Source: Semisulcospira habei
Taxonomy: Eukaryota > Mollusca > Gastropoda > Semisulcospiridae
Length of the DNA stretch: 64,000 nt
Reading direction: 5' to 3'
Assembly (NCBI GenBank): GCA_036245525.1
Contig: BTPG01000004.1
Coordinates: forward strand, 45,705,982-45,769,981
Shown: in pieces, positions 18,354-29,620 of the stretch
How positions within the stretch are numbered: position 1 is the stretch's first letter
Layout of the letters: each line of letters opens with the position of its first letter
Program-made: the position numbers and the translations under genes
The notes under the pieces: model-generated
Seen by the model: only the letters and a program-made list of their open reading frames with translations
The model's database searches: none
What the model was told of the DNA's origin: nothing

Positions 18354-18442
18354 TTAACTCATTCGAGACATTGGCGCATACGACTATGCGCATACGGATA
18401 CGCAGCTTTGCAATCTCGCGCCTCGAATGATGACGGGGTTAA
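18354..18442. mobile_element. Family C element, decayed
   Basis: TTAACTCATTCGAGACATTG and GCCTCGAATGATGACGGGGTTAA. The inner arm GCGCATACG is duplicated. Confidence 0.65.
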
Positions 18443-18679
18443 GTGTGATTTGCGGACTGAGTGCAGAGCCGTTATTATGACCTTGCTCACAGCATCCTGA
18501 AGATACCCAATTTGCTAACAGACGGCACTTTGTAACAGAAGCGATGACACTTGTCCGTGTGCATTGTCCTCGGAACAACCGATTGTTTCCATTTTGGGGA
18601 CCTAATGATTTGCATGACCCATGATGCCGCATGTACTTAGACAATTGAGATACTTCATCTGCATTGCACGAGTGTCTTC

Positions 18680-18893
18680 TTAACTCATTTAGCCACGACA
18701 CACCGCCTGAAGACCTGGATCGAGCATGATAGTTCAAGGGTGGTGCCAGAATAGCTTGGCGCCCGTAGGCGCCAAGCTATTCTGGCACCACCCTTGAACT
18801 ATCATGCTCGATCTGTCTCTAGAATTGTAATACGGTCCATCAGAGGGCAACTTCAAAATAAGGGGATTTCGGTCCTGGGGTAGAATGCGTTAA
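18680..18893. mobile_element. Family A MITE
   Basis: TTAACTCATTTAGCC at the left. Hairpin at 18718-18813, perfect over most of 45 bp arms. The right flank TTCGGTCCTGGGGTAGAAT leads to GCGTTAA. The TTAA is shared with the following B element. Confidence 0.88.
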
Positions 18894-19091
18894 CCCCTTC
18901 ACTGGCTGCAGATTATGTTCCCGAAGTCTTCGTTAATTCAACGCCAAGGCCGTCCGAGGAACTTTGATACCAAGTGGTGTCAGCAAGGGGCATAGGTTCT
19001 CATGAGCCCCCGCAAATGCGGGGGCCTCGTGAGGATCTATGTCTCTTGCAGTTGAATCGTGCTTAGTTTTTCTTGGCAGTGATGGGGTTAA
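18890..19091. mobile_element. Family B MITE, complete, reverse orientation
   Basis: TTAACCCCTTCACTGGCTGC to GGCAGTGATGGGGTTAA with hairpin 18983-19049. It is 202 bp long, close to the reference copy at 15855. Confidence 0.85.
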
Positions 19092-19676
19092 AATCTTACG
19101 GATTCATCGACAGATTTTTCGGCTGACCTAAGTTGTCCTAAATTGCGTACGTGTTGTAACCGGTATGTTGCTTGTCCTTTGTTGAGCCGCTGCTATGTCT
19201 ATTGTAGGCTGTTTCAGCGCTTCCAAATGTAGACTTTATTTCAGGAGATGGCAAGTTGCCCCCCCCCCCCCCCCCCCTCCAGTATAATTGACTGTACTTC
19301 TATAGCGTTACATGCTCACCATCGGGTGTATTGTCCCCAGTCTAATCTATGGTAAGTTGTAACCATCTTTCTTGGCAACTGTCCTCCCCCACGAAAGTGT
19401 ATTACAAGGTGTTATTATATAGTTAATTATTCTATTTTAGATATTACAACTGAGCTTGATAAAGAAAACATTAGTATTTGCAGCCACCCTCTGCCGCTAG
19501 AAAAAAAAACTGTTAATTTTTTGCCAGCTATCCTCCGTCGCAAGAGTTTGTTATTCTGGAGGTGGGTGTACCAATTATCGCCCGCTGGGTTTGTCTACTG
19601 TTATCTTTATCGATTATTCTTTTGTAGTCCATCTTCGTGGACAGACTGTCCAAGAGTGGACCCATAGACACCATCC
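19092..19676. other. No gene recognised; poly-C at 19259-19277
   Basis: AT-rich sequence with a C-run; no element identified. Confidence 0.5.
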
Positions 19677-19924
19677 TCAAGAGGCGTAGATCCTCGTGAG
19701 CCCCTCTCGGCGGCAGGGGCTCATGAGGATCCATGCTTCTTGCTGTTTTCAGGGGCTCATGAGGATCTACACCTCTTTGTGGTCATCGACAACCCAGACT
19801 CAGCAACAATCCAGCGTGTAGGTACACTAGTCCAAGAGTGGATCCTCAGATGACACCGCAAGCGGCACAGATCTTCATGAGCCCTTCCAGCCTGCATGGG
19901 CACATGAGGGTCTATGCCACGTGC
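19677..19924. mobile_element. Two family B hairpins plus an extra arm
   Basis: Hairpin one at 19677-19743, then a lone additional right arm at 19751-19777 (AGGGGCTCATGAGGATCTAC), then hairpin two at 19858-19924. The flank TCCAAGAGTGGA recurs before both hairpins (about 19648 and 19831), so the second copy looks like a local tandem duplication of about 180 bp. Confidence 0.75.
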
Positions 19925-20078
19925 TTGTTCTCACAAGAATCTAGACGCAGCACTTGAACGGCTAGAGCCCATCGAGCCGGAATCAGCAGCCGGTCCCGGA
20001 CCGAGCCCAGTAATTAATTGGTGCCGCGGGTTAGTTAATTTGCTGCCTACAATAACTGTCCCCGGGCTAGATCTGCAT

Positions 20079-20149
20079 ATGTGCGGGTCTGTGATTTTGG
20101 ACCTTTGAGACCTGAGGCCGTAAGTCCAAAATCACACACCAGCGCACAT
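20079..20149. mobile_element. Family E hairpin
   Basis: ATGTGCGGGTCTGTGATTTT pairs with AAAATCACACACCAGCGCACAT with mismatches. Confidence 0.75.
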
Positions 20150-20261
20150 ATTGTCTGGCGTAGGTGCAGTTTTGGGTAAGTATGGAACGGCCGTACTGCT
20201 TTCTGGATGGAAAAAATGCTCTGTACTGATCCTGTACTCGACCGACATTTTTGGGAATGGA

Positions 20262-20430
20262 GGTGGGTAGGCGGTGTGTGTGTGTGTGTGGGGGGGGGGG
20301 AGGAGTGGGGGGGGGGTGAGTGGGGGTGGAGGGGGGAGGAAGGGGACTAGTTCATATAGTGGGTGTGGGTTGAGATTTTTGGGGTGTTTGGGTTGAGTGG
20401 GGTGGGTGGGGCGTGAAGGTGTGTGGTTGT
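20262..20430. repeat. G/T-rich low-complexity tract
   Basis: GT run followed by many G-runs of 4-10; strong strand asymmetry and quadruplex potential. The encoded frames are low complexity. Confidence 0.85.
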
Positions 20431-20714
20431 GGGGTGATTGATATGGGGTCAGATGCTGCCAGAACTATCACCGTATGTATGCTAACTATAAATTTCCTGG
20501 CCGACCTAAGACGTGTAGTCATTTCAGCGGTGTCCTTGATTGAGAAGGTAAGAGCTGATAACGTCATTCGTCGGCTATCTTACTATTGGAGTCGTGTGCA
20601 GGGTAACGGAGATTTATGTGCGCGTGTTCAGTACATGTTCGCTGTATAGTGTCCGCTATGGATATATAGCACAATGTTAGGGGATTCATCTGTATGTGTT
20701 AGTTGTAATATTTG

Positions 20715-20802
20715 CCCAATACTCAAAAGGCTATCGGGCCGACGTCGGCCACTGTTGGCCCGCGCACGGCCGCCGTCGACCCGATAGCCTTTGCGCACTG
20801 GG
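20715..20802. mobile_element. Family D hairpin
   Basis: CCCAATACTCAAAAGGCTAT...ATAGCCTTTGCGCACTGGG with a GGGCCGACGTCGGCC core. Confidence 0.78.
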
Positions 20803-21039
20803 TGTAGTTTGCTTTAAGCGGAGTAACTTACTTAGAAAATGCGTAATGTAGTGTTGCGTTCTTTACATGTCTTATTTTAGAGCATAACCTGTTCTGAGCG
20901 GTCACCTTTACGAGAGGTCATCTGTCGTTAAAGAATATCACTTACGTATAATGGTCTTTAATGATAGGTGTCACGGTTTGCCATTCAAGCCTTTTTTAAA
21001 AGAGCGCCTGTCTTTTAGGATCACTTTTTTGTGCTAAGA

Positions 21040-21215
21040 TAATAATAATAATAATACATAGTATTTATATGGCGCATTTCTCATATTTATAATATAACTC
21101 AATGCGCGGGACATAGCCGCGAAGTGAACCCAACAAGCACGCTGTGCACAATGTGTATGGAAATGTGTTATATCCGACGTGTATAATACGCGAAGTTGAC
21201 TTCAGTTGCAAGGCT
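21040..21215 (-). mobile_element. 3' end of tRNA-derived SINE
   Basis: On the minus strand: TTGGGTTCACTTCGCGGC...GCGCCATATAAATAC followed by an ATT tail (21040-21058). It is similar to the 3' half of 2628-3045, and directly abuts the 3' end of the LINE copy on the same strand. Confidence 0.6.
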
Positions 21216-21235
21216 TGACTTCGCGAACGAAGATT

Positions 21236-21730
21236 CTATAGGGCTTGCCCACGTCGTCTGCAGGCATTTTCGTGACTGCGGAGGCCAATCCGGGACAGGC
21301 AGGTTCGACCGCAGTGGCTGCAGGGGAAGGTCTGGTCAGGGTTCTGAGTTACGACAACTCTGTTTTTTCTCCTGAGCCGCTTGTCCTTGAGGTTAGCTCT
21401 GCGAGAGTCCTCAAAGGAGACGGCTGCCTTGTGAATGGTGGAGCGCCAGGTGTCACGGTCCGCAGCAAGCGAAGACCACTGGCGGTGGTCGATTTGGCAG
21501 GCACTAAGTGACTTCTTGAGACCGTCTTTGTATCTCTTCTTTGGTGCCCTTCTGTCTCGGTGTCCAGTGGCGAGCTCGCCGAACAGAGTGATCTTGGGTA
21601 GGCGATGATCCTCCATCCTGGAGACGTGCCCCGCCCAGCGAAGCTGTGTCCGCATTAGCAAAGCCTCGATGCTCAAAGTTTCCGCCTGTTCAAGGACCTC
21701 GACGTTGGTGACATAGTCACTCCAGTGAAG
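21236..21730 (-). pseudogene. LINE-X copy 1, C-terminal part with CCHC finger
   Basis: Continues the same protein on the other side of SINE2: HWSDYVTNVEVLEQAETLSI, then LRWAGHVSRMEDHRLPK and RRAPKKRYKDGLKKSL, and a terminal CSHCGRTCLSRIGLRSHENA motif of the C-x2-C-x12-H-x3-C type. Stop near 21236. The frame is intact apart from the SINE2, which suggests recent insertion. Confidence 0.88.
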
Positions 21731-22116
21731 CCCCACCCGGGTCTGCCCTGGGGGACTTGGGTGGGGTTAGGTATTTTTTAGTTCCCAGGGTCACCCTGGT
21801 CAGCCCCACAGGGTGGGTTTATCTCTCTATTCTGGGGCATGTGTTTCTGTCTACCCTTTGTCCATTCACCTGTATTTGCCATTTTAAAACTCTCCCTACT
21901 GTCTGCACTGCCTGTAGCTCTTGATATTGGATGTGTGTTGCTAAATGGTCTTAGCTTTATTTAGGCCCATGTGTTAGGTTTATTTAATGTATTTGACCGG
22001 CTGGCGACATACATTCAATGTTCTGTTTAGTTTTTTTTTCACAAGCAGTGCAGGCACGTCCTGAGAAAGCCTTGTTGCTGTCGGGACGTTAAGCAATGTA
22101 CAATCAATCAATCAAA
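21731..22116 (+). mobile_element. SINE2 copy 2, nested in LINE-X
   Basis: CCCCACCCGGGTCTGCC to AATCAATCAATCAA, flanked by TCACTCCAGTGAA (21717-21729 and 22117-22129). It carries the GGTTAGGTATTTTTTAG subfamily marker. The empty site is visible in LINE-X copy 3 at 28797-28810. Confidence 0.9.
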
Positions 22117-23556
22117 TCACTCCAGTGAATGCCGAGGATGGTACGCAGGCAGCGCTGGTGAAAGCGTTCGAGGAGTCGTAGTTGGCTGCGGTAGAGGGCC
22201 CAGGACTCGGAACCGTACAGCAGGGTGGTGAGGACGACAGCTCTGTACACGCTGATCTTGGTGCCTTTTTTCAGCTGTTGATTGTGCCACACCCGCTTGA
22301 ATAGTCGCCCGAAAGCACTATTCGCTTTTGCCAGCCTGCTGTCCGGCTCCTTGTCCAGCTTGGCGTCTGACGTGATGATGCAGCCGAGGTAGGTAAACTG
22401 GTGTACAGACTTCAGTTCGGACTCGCCGATGGTGATGTGGGGAGGGCGATGCTCTTCCTTGGGTGCTGGCTGATGAAGGACCTCTGTCTTTTTCAGACTG
22501 ACCTCAAGTCCAAAGAGCTGGGCGGCATCTGCGAAGCAGGACGTAATGCACTGCAAGGCTCTCTCTGTGTGTGCAACGAGGGCAGCGTCATCAGCAAAGA
22601 GCAGCTCACGAATCAGTTGGTCTAGGGTTTTCGTGTGGGCCTGCAGTCGTCTGAGGTTGAACAGGCTGCCATCGAGACGATACCTGATGTACACTGCGTC
22701 GTCATCGTCGAGGTCCACTGTGGCCTGCTTCAACATCATGCTGAAGAAGATGGTGAAGAGGGTCGGTGCCAGCACGCAGCCTTGCTTCACGCCGTTGCGA
22801 ATGGGGAATGGTTCTGAGAGGTCACTGTTTAGTCTGACCTGGCCTTGCTGGTCCTCGTGGAGCTGGACGATCATGTTGAGGAACTTTGGGGGACAACCTA
22901 GTCGCTCCAGGATCTGCCACATACCTTGCCTGCTCACAGTGTCAAACGCTTTTGTTAGGTCGACAAACGTTACGTACAGCCCTTTGTTCTGCTCGCGGCA
23001 CTTCTCCTGAAGCTGTCTCAGCACAAAGACCATGTCGGTGGTACTCCTGTTGGCTCTGAAGCCACACTGGCCCTCTGGGAGTTGGTCTTCAGCGATGGCA
23101 GGTACCAGCCGATTCAGGAGCAACCTTTCGAGAATTTTCCCAGCAGTGGACAGCAGGGTAATTCCATGATAATTAGAGCAGGCAGACTTCTCTCCTTTGT
23201 TCTTGTACAGGGTGATGATGACTGCATCACGGAGATCCTTTGGTAGTGTTCCTTTTCCCCAGCAGCAGAGAAAGAGGTGGTGGAGCTTGTTGTGCAGTGC
23301 TAGGTCTCCATGTTTCCAGATCTCTGGCGGGAATACGTCAATGCCTGCTGCTTTGCCACTCTTGAGCTGGTGGATGGCTGTGAGGGTCTCTTCGGCGGTG
23401 GGCGGTTCGTCCAATTCAACCTTTAGTGGAAGGTGTGGGATTTGGAGGATGACTGTTTCTTGAACAGTGCGCTCAGCGCCGAAGAGGTCCTGAAAGTATT
23501 CCGACCAGCGGTTCAAGATGGAGGTATTATCTGTGAGGAGTGCCTGTAGCGCAAGA
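22117..23556 (-). pseudogene. Reverse transcriptase of LINE-X copy 1 (N-terminal part lost)
   Basis: An open frame of about 470 codons, enterable from further upstream (LALQALLTDNTSILNRW precedes the first Met). The RT motifs are in order: an early GKAAGIDVFPPEIWK block (about residue 55), GFRANRSTTDMVF (about 150), catalytic motif A FVDLTKAFD (about 185), motif B NGVKQGCVLAP (about 240), motif C LLFADDAALV (about 305), motif D SLKKTEVLHQ, motif E FTYLGCIITS, then YGSESWALYRSQLRLLERFH. The catalytic aspartates are present. The endonuclease domain expected upstream is missing, so the copy is dead. The frame is cut by SINE2 after GIHWSD. Confidence 0.9.
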
Positions 23557-26338
23557 CGTGACAGTTTAAAGGCATGATAAAAGGTGATAGTTGTTTAAAG
23601 GCATGATGGAACGTGATAGTTTAAAGGCATGAGAGAACGTGATAGTTTAAAGGCATGATAGAACGTGATAGTAAAGGCATGATGGAACGTGATAGTTTAA
23701 AGGCGTGAGAGAACGTGATAGTAAAGGCATGATGGAACGTGATAGTTGAAAGGCTTGAGAGAACGTGATAGTTTAAAGGCATGATAGAACGTGATAGTAA
23801 AGGCATGATGGAACGTGATAGTTGAAAGGCATGATAGAACGTGATAGTTTAAAGGCATGATGGAACGTGATAGTAAAGGTATGATAGAACGTGATAGTTG
23901 AAAGGCTTGAGAGAACGTGATAGTTTAAAAGCATGAGAGAACGTGATAGTTTAAAGGCATGATAGAACGTGATAGTAAAGGCATGATGGAACGTGATAGT
24001 TGAAAGGCTTGAGAGAACGTGATAGTTTAAAGGCATGAGAGAACGTGATAGTTTAAAGGCATGATAGAACGTGATAGTAAAGGCATGATGGAACGTGATA
24101 GTAAAGGCATGATGGAACTTGATAGTTGAAAGGCTTGAGAGAACGTGATAGTTTAATTAAAGGCATGAGAGTACGTGATAGTAAAGGCATGATGGAACGT
24201 GATAGTTTAAAGGCTTGAGAGAACGTGATAGTTTAATTAAAGGCATGAGATAACGTGATAGTTTAAAGGCATGAGAGAACGTGATAGTTTAAAGGCATGA
24301 GAGAACGTGATAGTTTAAAGGCATGATAGAACGTGATAGTAAAGGCATGATGGAACGTGATAGTAAAGGCATGATGGAACGTGATAGTTGAAAGGCTTGA
24401 GAGAACGTGATAGTTTAAAGGCATGATAGAACGTGATAGTAAAGGCATGATGGAACGTGATAGTTTAAAGGCATGATAGAACGTGATAGTAAAGGCATGA
24501 TGGAACGTGATAGTTTAAAGGCATGAGAGAACGTGATAGTTTAAAGGCATGATAGAACGTGATAGTAAAGGCATGATGGAACGTGATAGTAAAGGCATGA
24601 TAGAACGTGATAGTAAAGGCATGATGGAACGTGATAGTAAAGGCATGAGAGAACGTGATAGTTTAAAGGCATGAGAGAACGTGATAGTTTAAAGGCATGA
24701 GAGAACGTGATAGTTTAAAGGCATGAGAGAACGTGATAGTTTAAAGGCATGAGAGAACGTGATAGTTTAAAGGCATGAGAGAACGTGATAGTTTAAAGGC
24801 ATGAGAGAACGTGATAGTTTAAAGGCATGATGGAACGTGATAGTAAAGGCATGATAGAACGTGATAGTAAAGGCATGATGGAACGTGATAGTTGAAAGGC
24901 TTGAGAGAACGTGATAGTTTAATTAAAGGCATGAGAGAACGTGATAGTTTAAAGGCTTGAAAGAACGTGATAGTTTAAAGGCTTGAGAGAACGTGATAGT
25001 TTAATTAAAGGTATGAGAGAACGTGATAGTTTAAAGGCTTGAGAGAACGTGATAGTTTAAAGGCTTGAGAGAACGTGATAGTTTAATTAAAGGCATGAGA
25101 GAACGTGATAGTTTAAAGGCATGATGGAACGTGATAGTTTAAAGGCATGAGAGAACGTGATAGTTTAATTAAAGGCATGAGAGAACGTGATAGTTTAAAG
25201 GCATGATGGAAAGTGATAGTGTAAAGGCTTGAGAAAACGTGATAGTTTAATTAAAGGCATGAGAGAACGTGATAGTTTAAAGGCATGAGTGAACGTGATA
25301 GTTTAAAGGCATGAGAGAACGTGATAGTTTAATTAAAGGCATGAGAGAACGTGATAGTTTAATTAAAGGCATGAGAGAACGTGATAGTTTAAAGGCTTGA
25401 GAGAACGTGATAGTTTAAAGGCTTGAGAGAACGTGATAGTTTAATTAAAGGTATGAGAGAACGTGATAGTTTAAAGGCTTGAGAGAACGTGATAGTTTAA
25501 AGGCTTGAGAGAACGTGATAGTTTAATTAAAGGCATGAGAGAACGTGATAGTTTAAAGGCATGATGGAACGTGATAGTTTAAAGGCATGAGAGAACGTGA
25601 TAGTTTAAAGGCATGATGGAAAGTGATAGTGTAAAGGCTTGAGAAAACGTGATTTAATTAAAGGCATGAGAGAACGTGATAGTTTAAAGGCATGAGTGAA
25701 CGTGATAGTTTAAAGGCATGAGAAAACGTGATAGTTTAATAAAAGGCATGAGAGAACGTGATAGTTTAATTAAAGGCATGAGAGAACGTGATAGTTTAAA
25801 GGCTTGAGAGAACGTGATAGTTTAATTAAAGGCATGAGAGAACGTGATAGTTTAAAGGCATGATGGAACGTGATAGTTTAAGGGCATGAGAGAACGTGAT
25901 AGTTTAATTAAAGGCGTGAGAGAACGTGATAGTTTAAAGGCATGAGTGAACGTGATAGTTTAAAGGCTTGAGAGAACGTGATAGTTTAAAGGCTTGAGAG
26001 AACGTTATAGTTTAAAGGCTTGAGAGAAGGTGATAGTTTAAAGGCATGATGGAACGTGATAGTTTAAAGGCATGAGAGAACGTGATAGTTTAATTAAAGG
26101 CATGATAGAACGTGATAGTTTAAAGGCATGATGGAACGTAATAGTTTAAAGGCATGAGAGAACGTGATAGTTTAATTAAAGGCATGAGGAAACGGGATAG
26201 TTTAAAGGCATGATGGAACGTGATAGTTTAAAGGCATGATGGAACGTGATAGTTTAAAGGCATGATAGAACGTGCTATTTAAATGCATAATAGAACACGA
26301 TAGTCCCATGGCATGATGGAACATGTAGTTCAAAGGCA
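23555..26338. repeat. 2.8 kb minisatellite, about 100 units of 24/26/30 bp
   Basis: Unit core AAAGGCATGAGAGAACGTGA followed by TAGT. Three spacer forms alternate: TAGTAAAGG (24 bp), TAGTTTAAAGG (26 bp) and TAGTTTAATTAAAGG (30 bp). Two core forms exist (ATGATGGAAC, ATGAGAGAAC) plus CTTGAGAG. The 24 bp and ATGG forms cluster in the left half and the AATTAA form in the right half, showing local amplification. The right edge decays at about 26270-26338. Confidence 0.95.
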
Positions 26339-26983
26339 GTGCATTTCATAGTGTCTCGCTTACAAAACGCTCGGTAGTTTATAATGTCTGACGTCAAATC
26401 AACAACCGCTTTGCTGTGTTCTCCCAGCCCACACAGCTAATTAAACATTTTGTCCTGAATCTATTGCCCTTTTCATGCGAGGTTCATGAACCTCCTAAAC
26501 AATCTTACGCTTAATCCGAAACGCCGCCCTCAACATGAGGCACACATATTCTCATCAGCCGCTAAAACTGTACACATACATGTATATATCCTTTTATCTG
26601 CAAAAGACGGGTTCACATGAGCCCCTCAGGGGGTTCATGTAAATCCGTCTTTTGCAGATGGAAGACACTGACTCGGGATTGTATCGAATATCCTTGGAGC
26701 GTCAATTTTTTTTTGCGCTGATCAGTATTCAGCGGTTCATAGGCGAGCATGATTACCTAGGGTCCGGCGTTATTAATGCCCCCAGAATGGCCCTGGGCTT
26801 CGCGCATGCGTGACCACGAGTGTGATGAGTGGACAGTAGTGTGCCGCCACGTGTGAAGAATCGCCGGTAGGTCGATGCAGCGGCTTCCGTTAACGGCATT
26901 CAAGAGGATGTAGACGCGGACGTGATCTGTTGCGAATGCATTCTGTCATTCTGTATGAACACTGACTTATGGGGAGGTAAAAT
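26339..26983. other. Unique-looking; one family B hairpin at 26599-26657
   Basis: The hairpin CTGCAAAAGACGGGTTCACA...AAATCCGTCTTTTGCAG is a divergent B variant in which AAAAGACGG/CCGTCTTTT is paired on both arms. No gene was recognised in the rest. Confidence 0.65.
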
Positions 26984-27130
26984 AACCCCTTCACTGTCAA
27001 GAAAAGGTGAACGCGATCCAGCTGCAAGAGGCATAGATTCTCATGAGTCCCCGCAAATGCGGGGGCTCATGAGGATCTATGCCTCTTGCTGAGACTAATT
27101 GGTATGCCTATTTCTTGGACGTTTGTGGCT
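26984..27130. mobile_element. Family B MITE
   Basis: Left end ATAACCCCTTCACTGTCAAG. Hairpin 27024-27089 nearly perfect (GCAAGAGGCATAGATTCTCA...GCCTCTTGC). The right end is not clear. Confidence 0.8.
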
Positions 27131-28002
27131 TTTGGTGGTTGAATGAAGATCGAGGGCAAAAAGAAAGTATGCGTCCAGCAGCTGGGACGGTACAACAGTG
27201 ACAGGGATGACAGCGTAGAAACTGGAAAGCCAACAAAAGCAACACACTATCGGAACACGCACGCACGTGTGATGGAACGAGGGGTGAGGGGATGTTGCAG
27301 GGTGTTGAAGTGTTGGTAATGGATAGAGTCAAACAAAGAGGTCGTAATGACTTTCGCTTATTTACTACTATCTACCAAAAACAGCGTAGAGGCTAATTCA
27401 GGGTTCAGCGTTTCACAAATTCAGTCCATCATTGTTGAAACAGCCACAGTCACAAAGGTCTAACAAAGGATGCAGGCTTTCATTGTCACAACAAAAAAAG
27501 ACTATAAATGATCACTAGGCCAGCTGAGGAGAATGACCGGTTCAGTTTAAAATTACCACAGACCTCAGAGTGGAAAAAGAGGCTGAACACTTCAAAACGA
27601 TTGGCTAGTAATTAAATGTGGAAAATATGAGTTATCCACCTTGACAGGCACTATACAAGGCAGATATTGACAGGGAAAACAATAGCCGGATTAAAACTCA
27701 ACTTGAGGGTAGACAATAGATGAGAAGGCTAAACGGGCTAGGTGCAGTGGAGTTGCAAAGAAGTGACAAATAAACCGATGGTAGCAAAAGGGGAGGGGGG
27801 GGGGGCGGGGGGGGGGGGATGGAGTTCACTGGAAACAAAATTGCAAAAACTCACAACGAATTATAAAATATTAAAATTATACAGTACGTAATAATGCGTA
27901 GCCAACGCCCACTTGGCTACACACGCACGCACACCACACCACACCACACACACACACGCACACTCACACGCATGAGCACACACTCGCACGCAGGCACCCT
28001 AA
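27131..28002. other. No gene recognised; G-run and CA-rich stretch
   Basis: G-run at 27790-27822 and a degenerate CA/CACG stretch at 27918-27992. No coding signature. Confidence 0.55.
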
Positions 28003-28084
28003 TAGTAAAAGGCACGATAGAACATAGTTCAAGGCATGACAGTTTAAGACATGACAGTTTAAAGACATGATAGAACGTGATACT
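28003..28084. repeat. Outlying remnant of the 26 bp minisatellite
   Basis: Degenerate units (GGCACGATAGAACATAG, GACATGATAGAACGTGATA) about 1.7 kb from the main array. It ends exactly at the TTAA of a family A element. Confidence 0.75.
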
Positions 28085-28197
28085 TTAACTCATTGTACCC
28101 CAACACCGAAATCCCCAAATTTTGCCGTTGTCCTCTGAATACTGCATTGCAGTGCAGGACACAGATCGACCATGATAGTTCAAGGGTGATGCCAGAA

Positions 28198-29290
28198 GCA
28201 GGCCACAGTGGACCTCGATGATGACGATGCAGTGTACATCAGGTATCGTCTCGATGGCAGCCTGTTCAACCTCAGACGACTGCAGGCCCACACGAAAACC
28301 CTAGACCAACTGATTCGTGAGCTGCTTTTTGCTGATGATGCTGCCCTCGTTGCACACACAGAGAGAGCCCTGCAGCGCATCACGTCTTGCTTCGCAGATG
28401 CTGCCCAGCTCTTTGGACTCGAGGTCAGTCTGAAAAAGACAGAGGTCCTCCATCAGCCGGCACCCAAGACAGTGTATCGCCCTCCTCACATCACCATTGG
28501 CGAGTCTGAACTAAAGTCAGTGCACCAGTTTACTTACCTTGGCTGCATTATCACGTCGGACGCCAAGCTGGACAAGGAGCTTGACAGCAGGCTGGCAAAA
28601 GCGAACAGTGCTTTCGGGCGACTTTTCAAGCGGGTGTGGCACAATCAACAGCTGAAAACAGGCACCAAGATCAGCGTGTACAGAGCTGTGGTCCTCACCA
28701 CCCTGCTGTATGGTTCCGAGTCCTGGGCCCTCTACCGCAGCCAACTACGACTCCTCGAACGCTTCCACCAGCGCTGCCTGCGTACCATCCTGGGCATTCA
28801 CTGGAGTGACTATGTCACCAACGTCGAGGTCCTTGAACAGGCTGAAACTGTGAGCATCGAGGCTTTGCTGCTGCGGACACAGCTCCGCTGGGCGGGGCAT
28901 GTCTCCAGGATGGAGGATCATCGCCTACCAAAGATCACCCTGTTCGGCGAGCTTGCTACTGGACACCGTGACAGAGGGGCACCAAAGAAGAGATACAAAG
29001 ACTGTCTCAAGAAGTCACTTAGTGCCTGCCAAATCGACCACCACCAGTGGTCTTCGCTTGCTGCGGACCGTGACACCTGGCGCTCCACCATTTACAAGGC
29101 AGCTGTCTCCTTTGAGGACTCTCGCAGAGCTAGCCTTAAGGACAAGCGGCTCAGGAGAAAAAACAGAGATGCCGCAGCTCAGAACCCTGGCCAGACCTTC
29201 CCCTGCAGCCACTGCGGTCGAACCTGCCTGTCTCGGATTGGCCTCCGCAGCCATGAACAAGCCTGCAGACGTCGTGGGCAACTCCTATAA
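28198..29290 (+). pseudogene. LINE-X RT C-terminal half, frame intact
   Basis: About 360 codons open to a natural stop. It begins in the VDLDDDDAVYIRYRLDGSLF region and includes motif C LLFADDAALV, SLKKTEVLHQ, FTYLGCIITS, YGSESWALYRSQLRLLERFH, LRWAGHVSRM and the C-terminal CCHC finger (CSHCGRTCLSRIGLRSHEQA). Motifs A and B are missing because of 5' truncation, so it cannot encode an active enzyme. The open frame over 1.1 kb shows it is young. Confidence 0.88.
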
Positions 29291-29324
29291 AATCTTCGTT
29301 CGCGAAGTCAAGCCAAGAGAGAGA
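28198..29324 (+). mobile_element. LINE-X copy 3, 5' truncated, inside an A hairpin arm
   Basis: Starts mid-RT (GCAGGCCACAGTGGACC) and ends shortly after the stop codon with TTCGCGAAGTCAAGCC plus a purine tail AAGAGAGAGA. Target duplication GCCAGAA. It has no SINE2, giving the empty site ATTCACTGGAGTGA at 28797. Confidence 0.9.
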
Positions 29325-29432
29325 GCCAGAATAGCTTGGCGCCCAGAGGCGCCAAGCTATTCTGGCATCACCCTTGAACTATCATGGTCGATCCTTATCT
29401 TGCTGTGGTGTGTCTGGGGTAGAATGAGTTAA

Positions 29433-29620
29433 AGACATAACAAATAAATTTCAAAAATTCAGTTCTGAGGTCATCAATTATTATATAATGTCGCCCTGTA
29501 ATTTTGGAGTGCAAAACCTTGCGCGAGGATTACGACTTCCTCAATCAGCGGGATCTTCTCCGGCACTTGTCTGTCAGGCGTGCTGGAATCGCAGCTTTCT
29601 TTATTTTTAAGTCCCTTCTG
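29433..29620. other. No feature recognised
   Basis: AT-rich spacer between the A element and the foldback. Confidence 0.5.

Larger units (their letters stand above)
21216..23556 (-). mobile_element. Non-LTR retrotransposon (LINE-X) copy 1, 5' truncated
   Basis: Minus-strand LINE with a reverse transcriptase region and a C-terminal CCHC finger, split by a SINE2 insertion at 21731-22116. Its 5' end is lost at the start of the 26 bp minisatellite (about 23556). The 3' end is about 30 bp past the stop codon (TTCGCGAAGTCAAGCC), a very short 3' UTR. Clade is uncertain (RTE-like or Jockey-group); the family name here is mine. Confidence 0.85.
28085..29432. mobile_element. Family A MITE split by LINE-X copy 3
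   Basis: Left part TTAACTCATTGTACCCCAAC... with left arm to GTGATGCCAGAA (28197). Right part resumes at GCCAGAATAGCTTGGCGCC (29325) and ends AGAATGAGTTAA. The 7 bp GCCAGAA is present on both sides of the LINE. Confidence 0.9.

Noticed and set aside
22401..23010. Plus-strand frames opposite LINE-X copy 1 (also near 28015-28750 and 58600-59590)
   Set aside because: Shadow frames of the reverse transcriptase on the other strand.
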